A stretch of DNA of 64,000 bases from Oceanobacillus halophilus (GCF_003628505.1 NZ_RBZP01000005.1:62001-126000), one strand, 5' to 3'. Counted from the first letter of the stretch, positions 26,083-36,585 are shown. The notes: a model not told the origin generated them from the sequence alone. A program made the numbers and translations.

Positions 26083-27354
26083 CTATTTTCTATTTCTAAC
26101 TATTCTCCGGACTGCTCCGATATAATAAAGAGATCCAAAAGCACAAATCACGTCGTCTTCCCGTGCTTCCTGAAACGCTAATTGAACCGCTTCTTCATAT
26201 GTTTCGCTTGAAGTGACAGGTATATTTTTTTCTTCTAAAAGTGTTGCCAGTTCCTCGGCGCCCACTGCTCGAGGACTATCTGGTGTTACAGTAATAAACT
26301 GATTAATTACTGGTGAGACTTCCTCTAAAATCTTATCAACGTCTTTATCTTTCAGAACCCCGAGAATAGCAATGATTTTTTTCTTTGAAAAATACTTTGT
26401 TAAATTATCTACTAATGCTTGAATACTGTCAATGTTATGGGCTCCATCAATTACAACAACGGGGTTCTGATGAATGATTTCAAAGCGACCTGGCCAAGTT
26501 GTTTTGCTTAACCCTTTTCGCAATGTTGCATCATGGACCGAAAATCCTGCTTCATTCAGCAAATGCACCGCTTCAATAGCTAGTGCTGCATTTTTCAGTT
26601 GGTGTTCTCCAAGTAGGCTAATTTGCAGATCCTGATAAGATTGATAACTGAAATACTGCCCTGTTAAGCTACTGCGAACATCTTTGATAGCTCCAAAATC
26701 TGGTTGATAGACTACCGCATTTTTCTCTCGAGCAGCTTGATAAATTACTTCTTCTGCGTCCTTATCCTGTGGGTATAGCAGTACTTTCGCATTTTCCTTT
26801 ATAATGCCTGCTTTTTCTCCAGCTATTTCTGTCAGTGTTGTACCGAGAAACGATTGATGATCATAACTGATTGGAGTAATGACAGACAATATAGGTGTAT
26901 CAATGACATTAGTCGAATCAAGCTTTCCGCCTAGACCTACTTCCAGAACAACTATATCACACTGTTGCTCATAGAAATATTGAAATGAAATTGCTGTTAT
27001 GATTTCAAATTCAGTTGGATTTTGTTTCATTTCTAATATTTTTTCTTTCACTTCACCAGTTATTTTACCGAGTGATTCATTAGAGATTTTTTCATGATTG
27101 ACTTGAATTCTTTCATTAAACTGTTCTATGTAAGGGGAAGTGAACAATCCTGTTTTATAGCCAGCTTCTGTCAAGATATGGGCAAGATAGGATGCTACCG
27201 AACCTTTGCCATTTGTCCCTGCAACATGAATGAATTTCAACTGTTTCTGTGGGTTTCCCAGTGCTGCCATTAATGCCCTGATATTGTCGAGTCCCAGTTT
27301 CATTCCATGGTACTTGGGACTGTTGATATACTGAATTGCTTCCTCATAAATCAT
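26083..27354 (-). CDS. folC: Folylpolyglutamate synthase / dihydrofolate synthase
   Basis: Adds glutamate to dihydropteroate and to folates in an ATP-dependent Mur-ligase-type reaction. The P-loop is [11 protein letters not shown] near residue 44, the omega-loop region is [17 protein letters not shown], and [16 protein letters not shown] and [10 protein letters not shown] are further conserved blocks. Length 423 aa is typical. Within the operon fhs-folC-folE-cyclo-ligase it ties one-carbon transfer to folate synthesis. Confidence 0.95.
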   Translation of the reverse strand: MIYEEAIQYINSPKYHGMKLGLDNIRALMAALGNPQKQLKFIHVAGTNGKGSVASYLAHILTEAGYKTGLFTSPYIEQFNERIQVNHEKISNESLGKITGEVKEKILEMKQNPTEFEIITAISFQYFYEQQCDIVVLEVGLGGKLDSTNVIDTPILSVITPISYDHQSFLGTTLTEIAGEKAGIIKENAKVLLYPQDKDAEEVIYQAAREKNAVVYQPDFGAIKDVRSSLTGQYFSYQSYQDLQISLLGEHQLKNAALAIEAVHLLNEAGFSVHDATLRKGLSKTTWPGRFEIIHQNPVVVIDGAHNIDSIQALVDNLTKYFSKKKIIAILGVLKDKDVDKILEEVSPVINQFITVTPDSPRAVGAEELATLLEEKNIPVTSSETYEEAVQLAFQEAREDDVICAFGSLYYIGAVRRIVRNRK

Positions 27355-27414
27355 GAATGTTCTCCTTATACTTCTATTTGATTAGGTTTATCCTTGAATA
27401 ATTAAATACACTTT

Positions 27415-29091
27415 TTAAAACAAACCGTGAATTTGGCCTTGTTCATCAACATCTATTCTTTCTGCTGCTGGTCTTTTTGGTAAGCCTGGCATCGTCATTA
27501 TTTTCCCTGTCAGCACTACAATAAACCCCGCCCCCGCAGAGACTTTGACATTCGTAATTGTTACGGTAAAATCTTCTGGCCGTCCTATTTTCGATGGGTC
27601 ATCCGAGAAAGAATACTGGGTCTTCGCCATGCAAATAGGTATATTTCCAAATCCTAAGTTTTCGAGTCTGTCGATTTCCCTTGCAGCTTCCCGCGTTAAT
27701 TGAATGCCATTTCCGCCGTATACCTTTTGCACCACTTTTTCAATCTTCTTCGTAATACTGTCATCCAATTCATAGACATACTTGTGTTGTTTATATCCTT
27801 CCGCTAATCGTATGACTGCTTTGGCTACATCTTCTGCTCCTCTACCACCGTTTCCCCACACATCGGAGAGAACCACTTCGACTCCATATTCCTTGCATCT
27901 TGTTTTTATTAAATTTATCTCCGCTTCTGTATCTGTTGGGAATTTATTGATAGCAACCACTGCAGGCATACCATGGACATCTTGAATATTTTCTAAATGC
28001 TTCATTAAATTGGGCAATCCTGCTTCCAGTGCTGTCAAGTTTTCACCATCTAATTCAGATTTCGCAACTCCTCCATGCATTTTTAATGCTCTAATTGTTG
28101 CTACTAACACAACTGCGGATGGCTTTACTCCAGATAACCGGCATTTAATATCAAAGAACTTTTCTGCACCTAAATCTGCACCAAATCCAGCTTCTGTCAC
28201 TACATAGTCCGCATATTTTAATGCCATTTTTGTTGCCATGACACTATTACATCCGTGTGCAATGTTGGCAAAAGGGCCACCATGAACAATAGCTGGTGTA
28301 TGTTCTAATGTCTGTACTAGATTCGGTTTTAATGCATCTTTTAACAAAGCTGCCATCGCTCCATGTGCGTACAAATCTCCTGCAGTAACCGGTTTGTCAT
28401 CATATGTATAACCAATAATTATTTGTTCTAGCTTGGCTTTCAACTCAGCAATTGAATTAGACAGACAAAGTACTGCCATAATCTCAGACGCTACCGTAAT
28501 ATCAAAACCATCTTCTCTAGGGACACCATTCGTTTTACCTTGAAGTCCACCTACGATAAATCGCAATTGTCGGTCATTCATATCTACAGCGCGTTTCCAA
28601 GTAATCTTACGTGTATCGATTTGCAATTCATTTCCCTGATGAATATGGTTGTCTAACATGGCTGCAAGTAAATTATTTGCCGCACCAATAGCATGAAAAT
28701 CACCAGTAAAATGTAAATTAATATCTTCCATTGGAACCACTTGAGCATATCCACCACCAGCTGCTCCACCTTTAATCCCAAATACCGGACCTAAGGAGGG
28801 CTCCCTGATAGCAATCATCGCCTTCTCGCCTAAACGCTTCAATCCATCACCCAATCCAACTGCTGTAGTCGTCTTCCCTTCTCCTGCTGGTGTTGGTGAA
28901 ATCGCAGTAACAAGGATTAATTTTCCATCTTCTCTATCTTGCAATTTATCCATGGCGTTATAATTTATTTTCGCTTTATAATCACCATATAATTCTAAAT
29001 CACTTCGTTCGATGCCTGCTGTTTCAGCTATTTCTTCAATTGGCTTGATTTCCACTTCTTGTGCAATTTCGATGTCTGATTTATATGCCAT
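27415..29091 (-). CDS. fhs: Formate-tetrahydrofolate ligase
   Basis: Makes 10-formyl-THF from formate, THF and ATP. The nucleotide site is [20 protein letters not shown] near residues 65-84; [10 protein letters not shown] and [17 protein letters not shown] are strongly conserved blocks. 558 aa is the normal length for the monofunctional bacterial enzyme. It is first in the folate operon; the ATG follows AAGGAGGGAAATC. Confidence 0.97.
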   Translation of the reverse strand: MAYKSDIEIAQEVEIKPIEEIAETAGIERSDLELYGDYKAKINYNAMDKLQDREDGKLILVTAISPTPAGEGKTTTAVGLGDGLKRLGEKAMIAIREPSLGPVFGIKGGAAGGGYAQVVPMEDINLHFTGDFHAIGAANNLLAAMLDNHIHQGNELQIDTRKITWKRAVDMNDRQLRFIVGGLQGKTNGVPREDGFDITVASEIMAVLCLSNSIAELKAKLEQIIIGYTYDDKPVTAGDLYAHGAMAALLKDALKPNLVQTLEHTPAIVHGGPFANIAHGCNSVMATKMALKYADYVVTEAGFGADLGAEKFFDIKCRLSGVKPSAVVLVATIRALKMHGGVAKSELDGENLTALEAGLPNLMKHLENIQDVHGMPAVVAINKFPTDTEAEINLIKTRCKEYGVEVVLSDVWGNGGRGAEDVAKAVIRLAEGYKQHKYVYELDDSITKKIEKVVQKVYGGNGIQLTREAAREIDRLENLGFGNIPICMAKTQYSFSDDPSKIGRPEDFTVTITNVKVSAGAGFIVVLTGKIMTMPGLPKRPAAERIDVDEQGQIHGLF

Positions 29092-29198
29092 TAATTGATT
29101 TCCCTCCTTGCGATAATCCTATTATAGAGCAAAAGGTTGTTAATCGACAAAAAATAATTCATTGTGTACAATAGCATTTGCAAAAAAACTATAAAAAT

Positions 29199-29235
29199 AG
29201 AAAAAAGCCCCCTCTTTAATCACAAGAGAAGACTT
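29199..29235 (-). terminator. Terminator of the fmnB-dmkA-ecf operon
   Basis: In the minus-strand RNA, AAGUCUUCUCUU pairs along all 12 positions with AAGAGGGGGCUU, using three G-U pairs, and is followed by UUUUUUCUAUUUUUA. It begins four bases after the ecfT stop. Confidence 0.85.
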
Positions 29236-29238
29236 CTT

Positions 29239-30048
29239 CTAATAAACGTGCGCTTCTGTTCGCAACATAACCAACACTATTGTCAATAAAACCATCACCA
29301 ATAAACCAATGGTATCTCTGCCATGCCAGTTTAAACGTCGGAAAGAGGATCTTGGTTTACTTGATTGATACCCTCTAACCTCCATTGCATTTGCCATGTC
29401 CTCTGCCCGATTCAAAGAACTTACAAATAATGGTAAAAATATAGGGACTATCTTTTTCATTTGCTGAACTAGTGATCCCTCGCCAAATTCTGTTCCCCTA
29501 GCACGTTGAGCATCCATGACCTTTTGCGTTTCATCCAATAAATTAGGAATAAACCGTAAAGAAATAGATAGCATTAAGGAAATTTCATCTACCGGAACTT
29601 TTAACCGTCGTAGTGGGTGAAGCAAATAATTGATAGCATCTGTTAAATCAATTGGTTTTGTTGTCAGTGTAACAACAGTGGAAATGAAAATGATCATCAC
29701 AAATCGGCTAAAGATATAAACACCATTAATTAAACCAAACTCGGAAATAGTAATCGGACCCCAGTCAATATAAATTTCGCCACCAGCAGTAAATAAAATC
29801 TGCAAGAAAACGGTAAATATAATTAGCCAGATCAGCGGACGTACGCCTCGAAAATAAACACGAAATTTCACTCCAGATAGACGCATGACAAAGAAAGTAA
29901 ATAACCAAAGCAGCACGTAAGATAACCAGTTATTAGCAATAAATAATACAAAAATAAAATATATACCTGCAAGCAGCTTTGCTCGTGCATCCATTTGGTG
30001 AAGAATAGAATCGCCTGGGAAATATCTGCCTAAAATTAACTTATTCAT
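29239..30048 (-). CDS. ecfT: ECF transporter transmembrane component EcfT
   Basis: Energy-coupling membrane subunit (CbiQ family), 269 aa with about six membrane segments. The cytosolic coupling helices carrying the two short Ala-Arg-Gly-type motifs are visible as AQRARGTEF and AMEVRGYQ. It joins the two ATPases and a separate substrate-binding S component; here that would be the flavin carrier of the EET system, which is not in the window. Its start overlaps the ecfA2 stop by four bases. Confidence 0.93.
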   Translation of the reverse strand: MNKLILGRYFPGDSILHQMDARAKLLAGIYFIFVLFIANNWLSYVLLWLFTFFVMRLSGVKFRVYFRGVRPLIWLIIFTVFLQILFTAGGEIYIDWGPITISEFGLINGVYIFSRFVMIIFISTVVTLTTKPIDLTDAINYLLHPLRRLKVPVDEISLMLSISLRFIPNLLDETQKVMDAQRARGTEFGEGSLVQQMKKIVPIFLPLFVSSLNRAEDMANAMEVRGYQSSKPRSSFRRLNWHGRDTIGLLVMVLLTIVLVMLRTEAHVY

Positions 30049-30908
30049 GCGAGCCCCACCTCAATCAACACGTCTGCTAACTCATTTAGCGTTAAACAAA
30101 CCCTAGGTAATGATACTGCTTTTTCTTTCTCTAGTTTTAACTGAAACCTTCTTGCTTCTGGAAGCTCCAGATGCCAATTACGTACTCTGTCAGCATCACG
30201 GAAAGCATCTCTGACAGTCCCTTGAAATGCGATGCTGCCTTTTTCCATGACAATCACTTCATCTGCATACAACGCTACGTCATCCATATCATGGGTTACA
30301 AATATGGTAGTCAATCCTTTTTCTTCATGCCATGAACGAATCAGCGACATAATTTCTTTTTTTCCTTTTGGATCTAGCCCTGCTCCAGGTTCATCTAAAA
30401 CTAAAATATCAGGATTCATCGCTAAGATCCCGGCAATTGCAACTCTTCTTTTTTGTCCCCCTGATAAAGAAAATGGGGATTTTTTCAATATTGAAACCTC
30501 TAGACCAACCTGTACAATAACTTCTTTTGCAATTACTTTTGCTTCTTCCACTGACATACCGAAGTTAAGTGGTCCGAAAATAATATCCTTTTCTACCGTT
30601 TCAGCAAATAATTGAGACTCAGGAAATTGAAATACCATTCCTACCTTTTTCCTGGCTGCTTTCACCGACTTTTTTGGGTTTTCCGATTTTATAATGTGGT
30701 CACCTATTTCGACCTGTCCACTTGTTGGCAGCAATAAACCGTTTGTCAATTTCAGTAAGCTGGACTTCCCTGAACCTGTATGACCAACAACCGCAGAAAA
30801 CGACTTGGATTTCACCGTTGTACTTACTGCATTTAATATTTTCGGACTACGAATTGGACCGACCCGATAATCCGCTGTTACTGTATCTAATCTTATCTGC
30901 ATAACCAT
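30045..30908 (-). CDS. ecfA2: ECF transporter ATPase EcfA2
   Basis: ATP-binding subunit, 287 aa. Walker A is GHTGSGKSS near residue 43, the Q-loop is in VFQFPESQLF, the signature is LSGGQKRR and Walker B is ILVLDEPGAGLD. The FPESQLF form of the Q-loop is typical of EcfA2 against FQNPENQFI in EcfA1. It starts 16 bases inside ecfA1 (or 10 if the second ATG is used). It forms a heterodimer with EcfA1. Confidence 0.93.
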   Translation of the reverse strand: MVMQIRLDTVTADYRVGPIRSPKILNAVSTTVKSKSFSAVVGHTGSGKSSLLKLTNGLLLPTSGQVEIGDHIIKSENPKKSVKAARKKVGMVFQFPESQLFAETVEKDIIFGPLNFGMSVEEAKVIAKEVIVQVGLEVSILKKSPFSLSGGQKRRVAIAGILAMNPDILVLDEPGAGLDPKGKKEIMSLIRSWHEEKGLTTIFVTHDMDDVALYADEVIVMEKGSIAFQGTVRDAFRDADRVRNWHLELPEARRFQLKLEKEKAVSLPRVCLTLNELADVLIEVGLA

Positions 30909-31705
30909 CGCACCATTTCATCTTCTGTCATATATCCATCAGGAACCTTGCTGCCTCGATTCTCCAGTTCTCGTCTAAGTTGCTCAGCAAACGGAACATC
31001 TAACGTAGGTTCTTTTTGAAAAACTTCCGCCGGCTCTCCATCATGAAGAATCTGCCCACTACTTAACATCAGAATTCTATCTGCAGCCTGAGCTTCATTC
31101 ATATCATGCGTAATAGAAATAATCGTGATATGATTATTTGTTTTTAAGTTGCTTAGCGTTTCCATTAATTCTTTTCTGCTCTTAGGATCTAACATCACCA
31201 TCGCTTCATCTAAAATAAGAATGGAAGGATTTAGGGCAAGAAGCCCAGCAATAGCGACTCGTTGTTTTTGTCCACCAGATAAACGGGAGGGATCATACTC
31301 GGCGAAATCCTCTAAACCAACCATCTCTAGCGCTTGCTCTACACGCACTTTCATTTCATCATAGGCCATGTTCATGTTTTCTAAAGCAAAAGCAACATCA
31401 TCTTTAACAGTCGTACCAATAAACTGGTTTTCCGGATTTTGAAAAATTAATCCGATTTGACTGCGAAGCTTCCACTTCGAGTCTTCGTCCAACTTGATAC
31501 CATTAATATGAACACTTCCTTCATTCGGTGTTAACAAACCAACTAGAAGCCTAGCCAAGGTAGATTTACCAGAACCGTTATGACCAACTACAGCTAACCA
31601 CTCCCCTTTTTGCACCGTAAATGAAACATTCTCCAATGTGTTTTCCTGCTTCCGTTCATCATAACGGAATGTCAACTGTTCAACTTGTAATCGAGGGGGT
31701 AACAT
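30893..31705 (-). CDS. ecfA1: ECF transporter ATPase EcfA1
   Basis: ATP-binding subunit, 270 aa. Walker A is GHNGSGKST near residue 43, the Q-loop is FQNPENQFIG, the signature is LSGGQKQR and Walker B is ILILDEAMVMLD. The usual DEP is DEA here, common in EcfA1. The ATG at 31705 follows AAAGGAGCAACTAC. Most Firmicutes carry an ecfA1A2T set beside ribosomal protein genes; this set sits instead inside the EET cluster and is probably a dedicated second copy. Confidence 0.93.
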   Translation of the reverse strand: MLPPRLQVEQLTFRYDERKQENTLENVSFTVQKGEWLAVVGHNGSGKSTLARLLVGLLTPNEGSVHINGIKLDEDSKWKLRSQIGLIFQNPENQFIGTTVKDDVAFALENMNMAYDEMKVRVEQALEMVGLEDFAEYDPSRLSGGQKQRVAIAGLLALNPSILILDEAMVMLDPKSRKELMETLSNLKTNNHITIISITHDMNEAQAADRILMLSSGQILHDGEPAEVFQKEPTLDVPFAEQLRRELENRGSKVPDGYMTEDEMVRWLCR

Positions 31706-31719
31706 GTAGTTGCTCCTTT

Positions 31720-32661
31720 CTATAAAACAATAATAGCTATGATCAACGCTGCAACCATGGAGCCATTGACAAGAACCATATTTTTTAACGATACAGAGAA
31801 CGTCTCTGCTTTGCTTTGTTTTTGATTAAACTTATGAACATGCTGAAATACTGGCACACCCACAATTAATACGAGTAACATTACCAATGGCAGTACATTA
31901 AAACTAACAGCACTTAAAATGGCAAGGAAGGAAAAAATATAAAGGGCATCAAATAAACGCACTGCATTTTTTCTTCCTATATAATATGGAAGGGTAAATC
32001 GTTTATTTTTTATATCATCTTCTAAATCACAAATATTATTAGCTAGCATGATATTGGCAATCGTAAATATACAAGGAAGGGAAATCCAGAAAATCTCCAG
32101 CATCAACAGAATATCCATTTCGAAACTTAATGTACGTCCAGTTAATAGAAGATTCGCTATTCCTTGGTCAAATGCATTTACGTAGATAATTAAAAACGTA
32201 ATTCCGAATCCCATTGTAACACCCGAGAACACCTCACCCAAAGGCATACGTGATAGCGGAATCGGACCAAATGTATAGAAAATACCAATACCAAAGCAAA
32301 CCATACCAATGAATAGGACAAATAAATCTGTTCGAAAAACAAGCCAGATTCCTAGAGTTGTTGCAATAGACAGCATGGTCAAAATCGTTGTAACAACCAG
32401 CCACTCCGGAATCTCTTTCTGACCGATTATGTTAGATTCCTTCTTATAAATTTCACTTGTTGCTTTTTTATAATCCATATAATTATTAATTGCTGTTGTA
32501 GTTAAATCAAATATCAACATTCCACTGAAAAATATAATGGTGTTTACAGGGTCAAAGGCATCAAAACGGTAAATAACAAATAGCAGTCCGACAATAAATG
32601 GAAATAGACTAGCTAATTTTGTTTGAATTTCTACTAATTTTAAAAATGTCGGTAGTGACAC
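31720..32661 (-). CDS. dmkA: UbiA-family prenyltransferase DmkA (demethylmenaquinone-type)
   Basis: Integral membrane enzyme of 313 aa with eight or nine membrane segments, joining a polyprenyl chain to an aromatic quinone precursor. The two Asp-rich motifs are INNYMDYKKATSE (about residue 58) and ANNICDLEDDIKNKRF (about residue 207). Related to MenA, but its position beside ApbE and ecf genes matches DmkA of the Listeria EET locus, where it makes a quinone dedicated to electron export. Start GTG at 32661 with GGGGGAG. Confidence 0.88.
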   Translation of the reverse strand: MSLPTFLKLVEIQTKLASLFPFIVGLLFVIYRFDAFDPVNTIIFFSGMLIFDLTTTAINNYMDYKKATSEIYKKESNIIGQKEIPEWLVVTTILTMLSIATTLGIWLVFRTDLFVLFIGMVCFGIGIFYTFGPIPLSRMPLGEVFSGVTMGFGITFLIIYVNAFDQGIANLLLTGRTLSFEMDILLMLEIFWISLPCIFTIANIMLANNICDLEDDIKNKRFTLPYYIGRKNAVRLFDALYIFSFLAILSAVSFNVLPLVMLLVLIVGVPVFQHVHKFNQKQSKAETFSVSLKNMVLVNGSMVAALIIAIIVL

Positions 32662-32675
32662 GAATAATCTCCCCC

Positions 32676-33737
32676 TTACTCATTTCCAAACGTAAATTGC
32701 TCATTGGTTATTTCAAAATTATCGGTAAGACCATCTGTTGTATAAATAGTCTTATCTTCCATAATAAAAATTGCTTCGACACCTTCTAATTCATGAATGA
32801 AGTCCAATCCATCCTGAAGACCTTTTGAGAATAAGACAGTTGATAAGGCATCTCCATCGATGGATTTGTCACTTATAATAGATACACTTGCCAGTTTGTT
32901 ATTAAATGGATAGCCGTCCTTTGGATTTAATAGGTGATGATATTTCACACCATCCACTTCCAAGTATCTTTCATATATTCCTGATGTAACGATTGATTTA
33001 TTGGAAGCTTTCAATTTTCCGATTGTGTCCCCTCTACCTGAAAATGGGTCCTGAATCCCAACGGTCCATGGATTACCCGAATAGTGATTTCCCATAACAA
33101 AAATATTTCCACCCAAGTCAATAATTGCTGTTGTAACTCCGTTTTCTTTTAATAGTTGCACTACCTCATCAGCGATATAGCCTTTCGCAATCGCTCCTAA
33201 GTCCATCCGCATACCCTTATCTTTCAGAAAGACCTTTTTATTTTTCTCATTTAATTCTACTTTTTTGTAATTAATTAACGGTAAAATCTCATCAATTTCC
33301 GCTTGCTCCGGTTTTCTTGCATCATCAAAACCAATATGCCAAAGCTTTGTAAGCGGACCAATCGTAATATCAAAAGATCCTTCCGCTACTTCGCTGTAAT
33401 TTTTCCCTTCCGTAATAAGTTGGAATATATCTTCAGAGACGTTTACCGCTTCTTCTCCAGCCTTGTCATTAATCGTATTAATCTCAGAGCCTTCTTCATC
33501 AGCCGTAATCTTTTGATCCAGTTCCTCTATTTTGTCAAAGACTAAACCTAGAACTTCTTCCTTACCCTCATCATAAATTTTTATCGTAACCACGGTCCCT
33601 AACAAAAACTCTGTCTGTTTATATGGGTTTTCGATTAGATTTAACTTTTCTGCATGTGTTTCTGGGTCATTGGAACAGCCAGTTATTATCAATATAATAG
33701 CTAATAAAATAAAAATAATTACCTTGTTATTCACCAT
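32676..33737 (-). CDS. fmnB: FAD:protein FMN transferase, lipoprotein (ApbE/FmnB)
   Basis: Extracytoplasmic enzyme of 353 aa that attaches FMN to Thr or Ser of partner proteins using FAD and Mg2+. The lipobox is IITGC with Cys21. ApbE motifs are FLLGTVVTIKIYD, ITIGPLTKLW, MRMDLGAIAKGYIAD, HHLLNPKDGYPFNN and the metal-binding DGDALSTVLFSKGL. In Listeria the counterpart FmnB flavinylates the surface lipoprotein PplA. No flavinylation target is recognisable among its neighbours. First gene of the leftward EET operon; AAAGGAGC precedes the ATG. Confidence 0.93.
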   Translation of the reverse strand: MVNNKVIIFILLAIILIITGCSNDPETHAEKLNLIENPYKQTEFLLGTVVTIKIYDEGKEEVLGLVFDKIEELDQKITADEEGSEINTINDKAGEEAVNVSEDIFQLITEGKNYSEVAEGSFDITIGPLTKLWHIGFDDARKPEQAEIDEILPLINYKKVELNEKNKKVFLKDKGMRMDLGAIAKGYIADEVVQLLKENGVTTAIIDLGGNIFVMGNHYSGNPWTVGIQDPFSGRGDTIGKLKASNKSIVTSGIYERYLEVDGVKYHHLLNPKDGYPFNNKLASVSIISDKSIDGDALSTVLFSKGLQDGLDFIHELEGVEAIFIMEDKTIYTTDGLTDNFEITNEQFTFGNE

Positions 33738-33813
33738 ACCTTGCTCCTTTCATTTTGACTTTTATTCATATTATTATTTCCATATCGAACGAAAGTTTTT
33801 TCAACTAATATAA

Positions 33814-33826
33814 GTGAAAACTTCAC
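33814..33826. promoter_or_regulatory. Inverted repeat GTGAA-N3-TTCAC between the EET operons
   Basis: GTGAAAACTTCAC is a perfect palindrome around AAC, about 80 bases upstream of fmnB. Spacing is one base shorter than in Rex sites (GTGAA-N4-TTCAC), so it may be a different operator or chance. Confidence 0.3.
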
Positions 33827-33847
33827 GATTAAAATATCACTTACCTA

Positions 33848-33865
33848 TTGTGAAAACAATCACAA
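33848..33865. promoter_or_regulatory. Rex/Fnr-type operator between the divergent EET operons
   Basis: TTGTGAAAACAATCACAA has perfect half-sites TTGTGA and TCACAA six bases apart. This fits the Bacillus Fnr/CRP-type site TGTGA-N6-TCACA exactly and the Rex site TTGTGAA-N4-TTCACAA with one mismatch. A weak leftward promoter (TTGTTT, 17 bases, TATTTT) would place it over the -35, as expected for repression by Rex at low NADH. Confidence 0.6.
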
Positions 33866-34140
33866 TATAGTTTACGTTTTAATTTTACATCTATATTCAT
33901 ATATTGTCTAGACAAATTTATGAAGAGTTTATGGCATTTATATATTCACTATTATATATACATTTTATATAGTAGATACGCAATTTACATTTTACTAATA
34001 TGTGACATCCCACAATTATTTGTGAATTAAATTACATTTTTCTATAGACAAATAAACCATTTAATTATACAATACAATTGTTCATATATTCACATTATCA
34101 ATATTTCTACAGTGATAAATAATTCAAGGGAGTGAAACAA

Positions 34141-36060
34141 ATGGCTGAAAAAAATATTGTAATTATTGGAGCAGGTTATGCCGGCGTCCATGCAGCCAAG
34201 AAGTTAGCAAAGAAATACAAAAATGATGACTCTGTTTCTATTACATTAATAGATAGACATTCTTATCACACGATGATGACAGAGTTACACGAAGTAGCTG
34301 CGCATCGCGTAGAACCAGATGCCATTCAATTTGATTTAAGAAGGTTATTCAACCGAACAAAAGTGAAACTTGTCACAGACAACGTTACAAACGTGGATTA
34401 TAAAACCAAAACTGTTACAACAGAACATGGATCTTTCCCTTTTGATTATTTAGTGCTTGGTATGGGTGGAGAACCAAACGATTTTGGTACACCAGGCGTA
34501 CAAGAACATGGATTTACATTATGGTCATGGGAAGATGCCATGAAAGTGAGACATCAATTAGAAGATGTTACAAAACGTGCAGCATTAGAACATGATCCAG
34601 AAAAACGTAAAGCAATGCTTACTTTTACTGTTTGTGGTTCTGGCTTTACCGGTATTGAAATGGTTGGGGAATTAATCGAATGGAAATATCGTCTAGCAAA
34701 AGAAAATAAGTTAGATGAAGATGATATTAGCTTATATGTTGTCGAAGCAGCACCAACCATTTTGAATATGCTAGATCGTAAGAGTGCAGATAAAGCAGAA
34801 TCTTACCTAGTGAAAAAAGGAGTTAAAATCCTAAAAAGTTCACCAATTGTAGAAGTGAAAGAAGACAGAGTGGTATTAAAATCAGGTGAAGAATTACCGA
34901 CCCATACCTTAATCTGGACAGCAGGTGTGAAAGCTAACTCTGATACAGAAGATTATGGTATACCTTCTGCAAGAGCTGGAAGACTAAAAGTAAATGAGTA
35001 CATGGAAGCTGAAGGTTACGAGAATGTTTATGTAATAGGTGACTTGGCTTACTTTGAAGAAGAAGAAGGAAAACCAACTCCACAAATCGTAGAAGCAGCA
35101 GAACAAACTGGTATGACAGCTGCAAAATCTATTATTGCTGAAATTGATAATGGTGAAAAAGAAGCATATGAAGGTAAATATCACGGTACGATGGTATCCA
35201 TCGGTGCAAGATATGGTGTCGCTAACCTAATGGGGCTTCGCCTAAGCGGCTGGTTAGCTAACTTTATGAAACACATGGTTAATTTATATTACTTCTTTGG
35301 TATAAGAAGCGGCTATTATATGTTCCATTATATTATGCATGAATTTTTCCAAACAAAAGACAAACGTAATATTTTCCGTGATACCATCACACGCACTGGG
35401 AATGTCCTATGGAGCTTACCATTACGACTCTTCGTTGGTGGTTTCTGGTTAGTTGAAGCAGGTGCGAAGATTTGGGGAGAATCGACCTGGAAAGAAGCAA
35501 CATCAAGTTTTAGTAATATCCCTCTATTGTTTAAAGGATTAGGCGAAGATTCTTGGTTAACAGGCAACACAGTCAACATGCCTTTTGAATGGTTACAAAC
35601 CGCAACAAGTGGTGCTAGTGAAGCTGCTGCTGATGGTGGCGGAGAATGGGCAACACCAATCTTGAGTGAAATGTGGGGCTGGTTCGAATGGATTATGCAA
35701 ATCATGCTTCCTACACCAGAAATGGCTATCTTTATGCAAAAAATGATGGTATTTATTGAATTAGGTATTGGATTAGCAATCGTATTTGGTTTATTCACTT
35801 GGTTAGCTAGTGCAGCAAGTGCTGGTTTCCTAGTAATGTTTACTCTATCTGCCATGCTTGGCTGGGATAAAGTTTGGGCATTACCTGCATCCATCGCTCT
35901 TATGAATGGTTCAGGTCGTTCCATTGGTCTTGATTACTATGTAGTGCCTTGGTTACAAAAAGTAGCAGGTAACTGGTGGTATGGCAAAGAACGCGCCATT
36001 TACAGTGACCATAAAGGTTCTGCAGCAAGTAAATCAAAAACAGAAAAAAGAAGTGCTTAA
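34141..36060 (+). CDS. ndh2: Type II NADH dehydrogenase with C-terminal membrane domain (Ndh2 of EET)
   Basis: Flavoprotein that passes electrons from NADH to a quinone. The FAD site IVIIGAGYAGVHAAKKLAKK opens the protein, the NAD-binding loop is VCGSGFTGIEMVGEL (about residue 166), and the C-terminal FAD block is VYVIGDLAYFEEE (about residue 297). Beyond the usual 400-residue Ndh there are about 230 more residues with several membrane segments, DoxX-like (LFVGGFWLVEAGAKIWG and following). This extended architecture is the hallmark of EET-type Ndh2. Start ATG 34141 after GGGAGTG. First gene of the rightward operon. Confidence 0.93.
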   Translation: MAEKNIVIIGAGYAGVHAAKKLAKKYKNDDSVSITLIDRHSYHTMMTELHEVAAHRVEPDAIQFDLRRLFNRTKVKLVTDNVTNVDYKTKTVTTEHGSFPFDYLVLGMGGEPNDFGTPGVQEHGFTLWSWEDAMKVRHQLEDVTKRAALEHDPEKRKAMLTFTVCGSGFTGIEMVGELIEWKYRLAKENKLDEDDISLYVVEAAPTILNMLDRKSADKAESYLVKKGVKILKSSPIVEVKEDRVVLKSGEELPTHTLIWTAGVKANSDTEDYGIPSARAGRLKVNEYMEAEGYENVYVIGDLAYFEEEEGKPTPQIVEAAEQTGMTAAKSIIAEIDNGEKEAYEGKYHGTMVSIGARYGVANLMGLRLSGWLANFMKHMVNLYYFFGIRSGYYMFHYIMHEFFQTKDKRNIFRDTITRTGNVLWSLPLRLFVGGFWLVEAGAKIWGESTWKEATSSFSNIPLLFKGLGEDSWLTGNTVNMPFEWLQTATSGASEAAADGGGEWATPILSEMWGWFEWIMQIMLPTPEMAIFMQKMMVFIELGIGLAIVFGLFTWLASAASAGFLVMFTLSAMLGWDKVWALPASIALMNGSGRSIGLDYYVVPWLQKVAGNWWYGKERAIYSDHKGSAASKSKTEKRSA

Positions 36061-36108
36061 TTAAAACGGCAATTAACTATTGTTAATGATGAAATGAGGT
36101 GAAAAGAT

Positions 36109-36531
36109 ATGAAGGAATTTTTCCAAATGGTTAAAACATGGGACATTATCCTGATTGTGTTACTCATCCTTCTATCTTTTCTGCCTTTTGGTATATTTAC
36201 TTACCAACAAGCTGCACAAGCAGGTAATGATTCTACGCTTGTTGCCGTAATTACAGTTGATAACCAAGAAACAAGAAGAGTTCCTTTAACTGGCAATACT
36301 GAAACGGAGGTTTTTGATATTGTCGTATCTGAACACGAAAAGAACACAGTAGAAGTAGATCATGAACATATTCGTATAAAGAGTGCAACCTGTTCTGATC
36401 AAGTATGTGTTCGAACTGGAGCTATTTCCAAACCCGGTGAAACCATCGTTTGTTTACCACACAAAATAGTGATAGAAATTCAATCAACAACCAATGAGCC
36501 AACGGATGAAGAAATAATTATCAGTTCTTAA
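36109..36531 (+). CDS. eetA: EetA-like protein (NusG domain II family)
   Basis: A 140-aa protein with one N-terminal membrane segment (residues 12-31) and an extracytoplasmic NusG-II-like beta domain. Three cysteines (Cys95 and Cys100 in TCSDQVC, Cys115 in IVCLPHKIVIEI) are conserved in this family. In the Listeria EET locus EetA is needed for electron transfer to the cell exterior, by an unresolved mechanism. Good ribosome binding site GAGGTGAAAAG. It lies 48 bases after ndh2. Confidence 0.88.
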   Translation: MKEFFQMVKTWDIILIVLLILLSFLPFGIFTYQQAAQAGNDSTLVAVITVDNQETRRVPLTGNTETEVFDIVVSEHEKNTVEVDHEHIRIKSATCSDQVCVRTGAISKPGETIVCLPHKIVIEIQSTTNEPTDEEIIISS

Positions 36532-36585
36532 TTTTCGTTTAAGGCATGACTATTTAACCTATCTTAGAGATTGGAAGTTATAACT

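Noticed and set aside
34001-34037. Additional Fnr/Rex boxes near ndh2 (TGTGACATCCCACA and TTGTGAATTAAATTACA)
   Set aside because: Half-site spacing or the second half-site is wrong; in so AT-rich a region they are likely chance.
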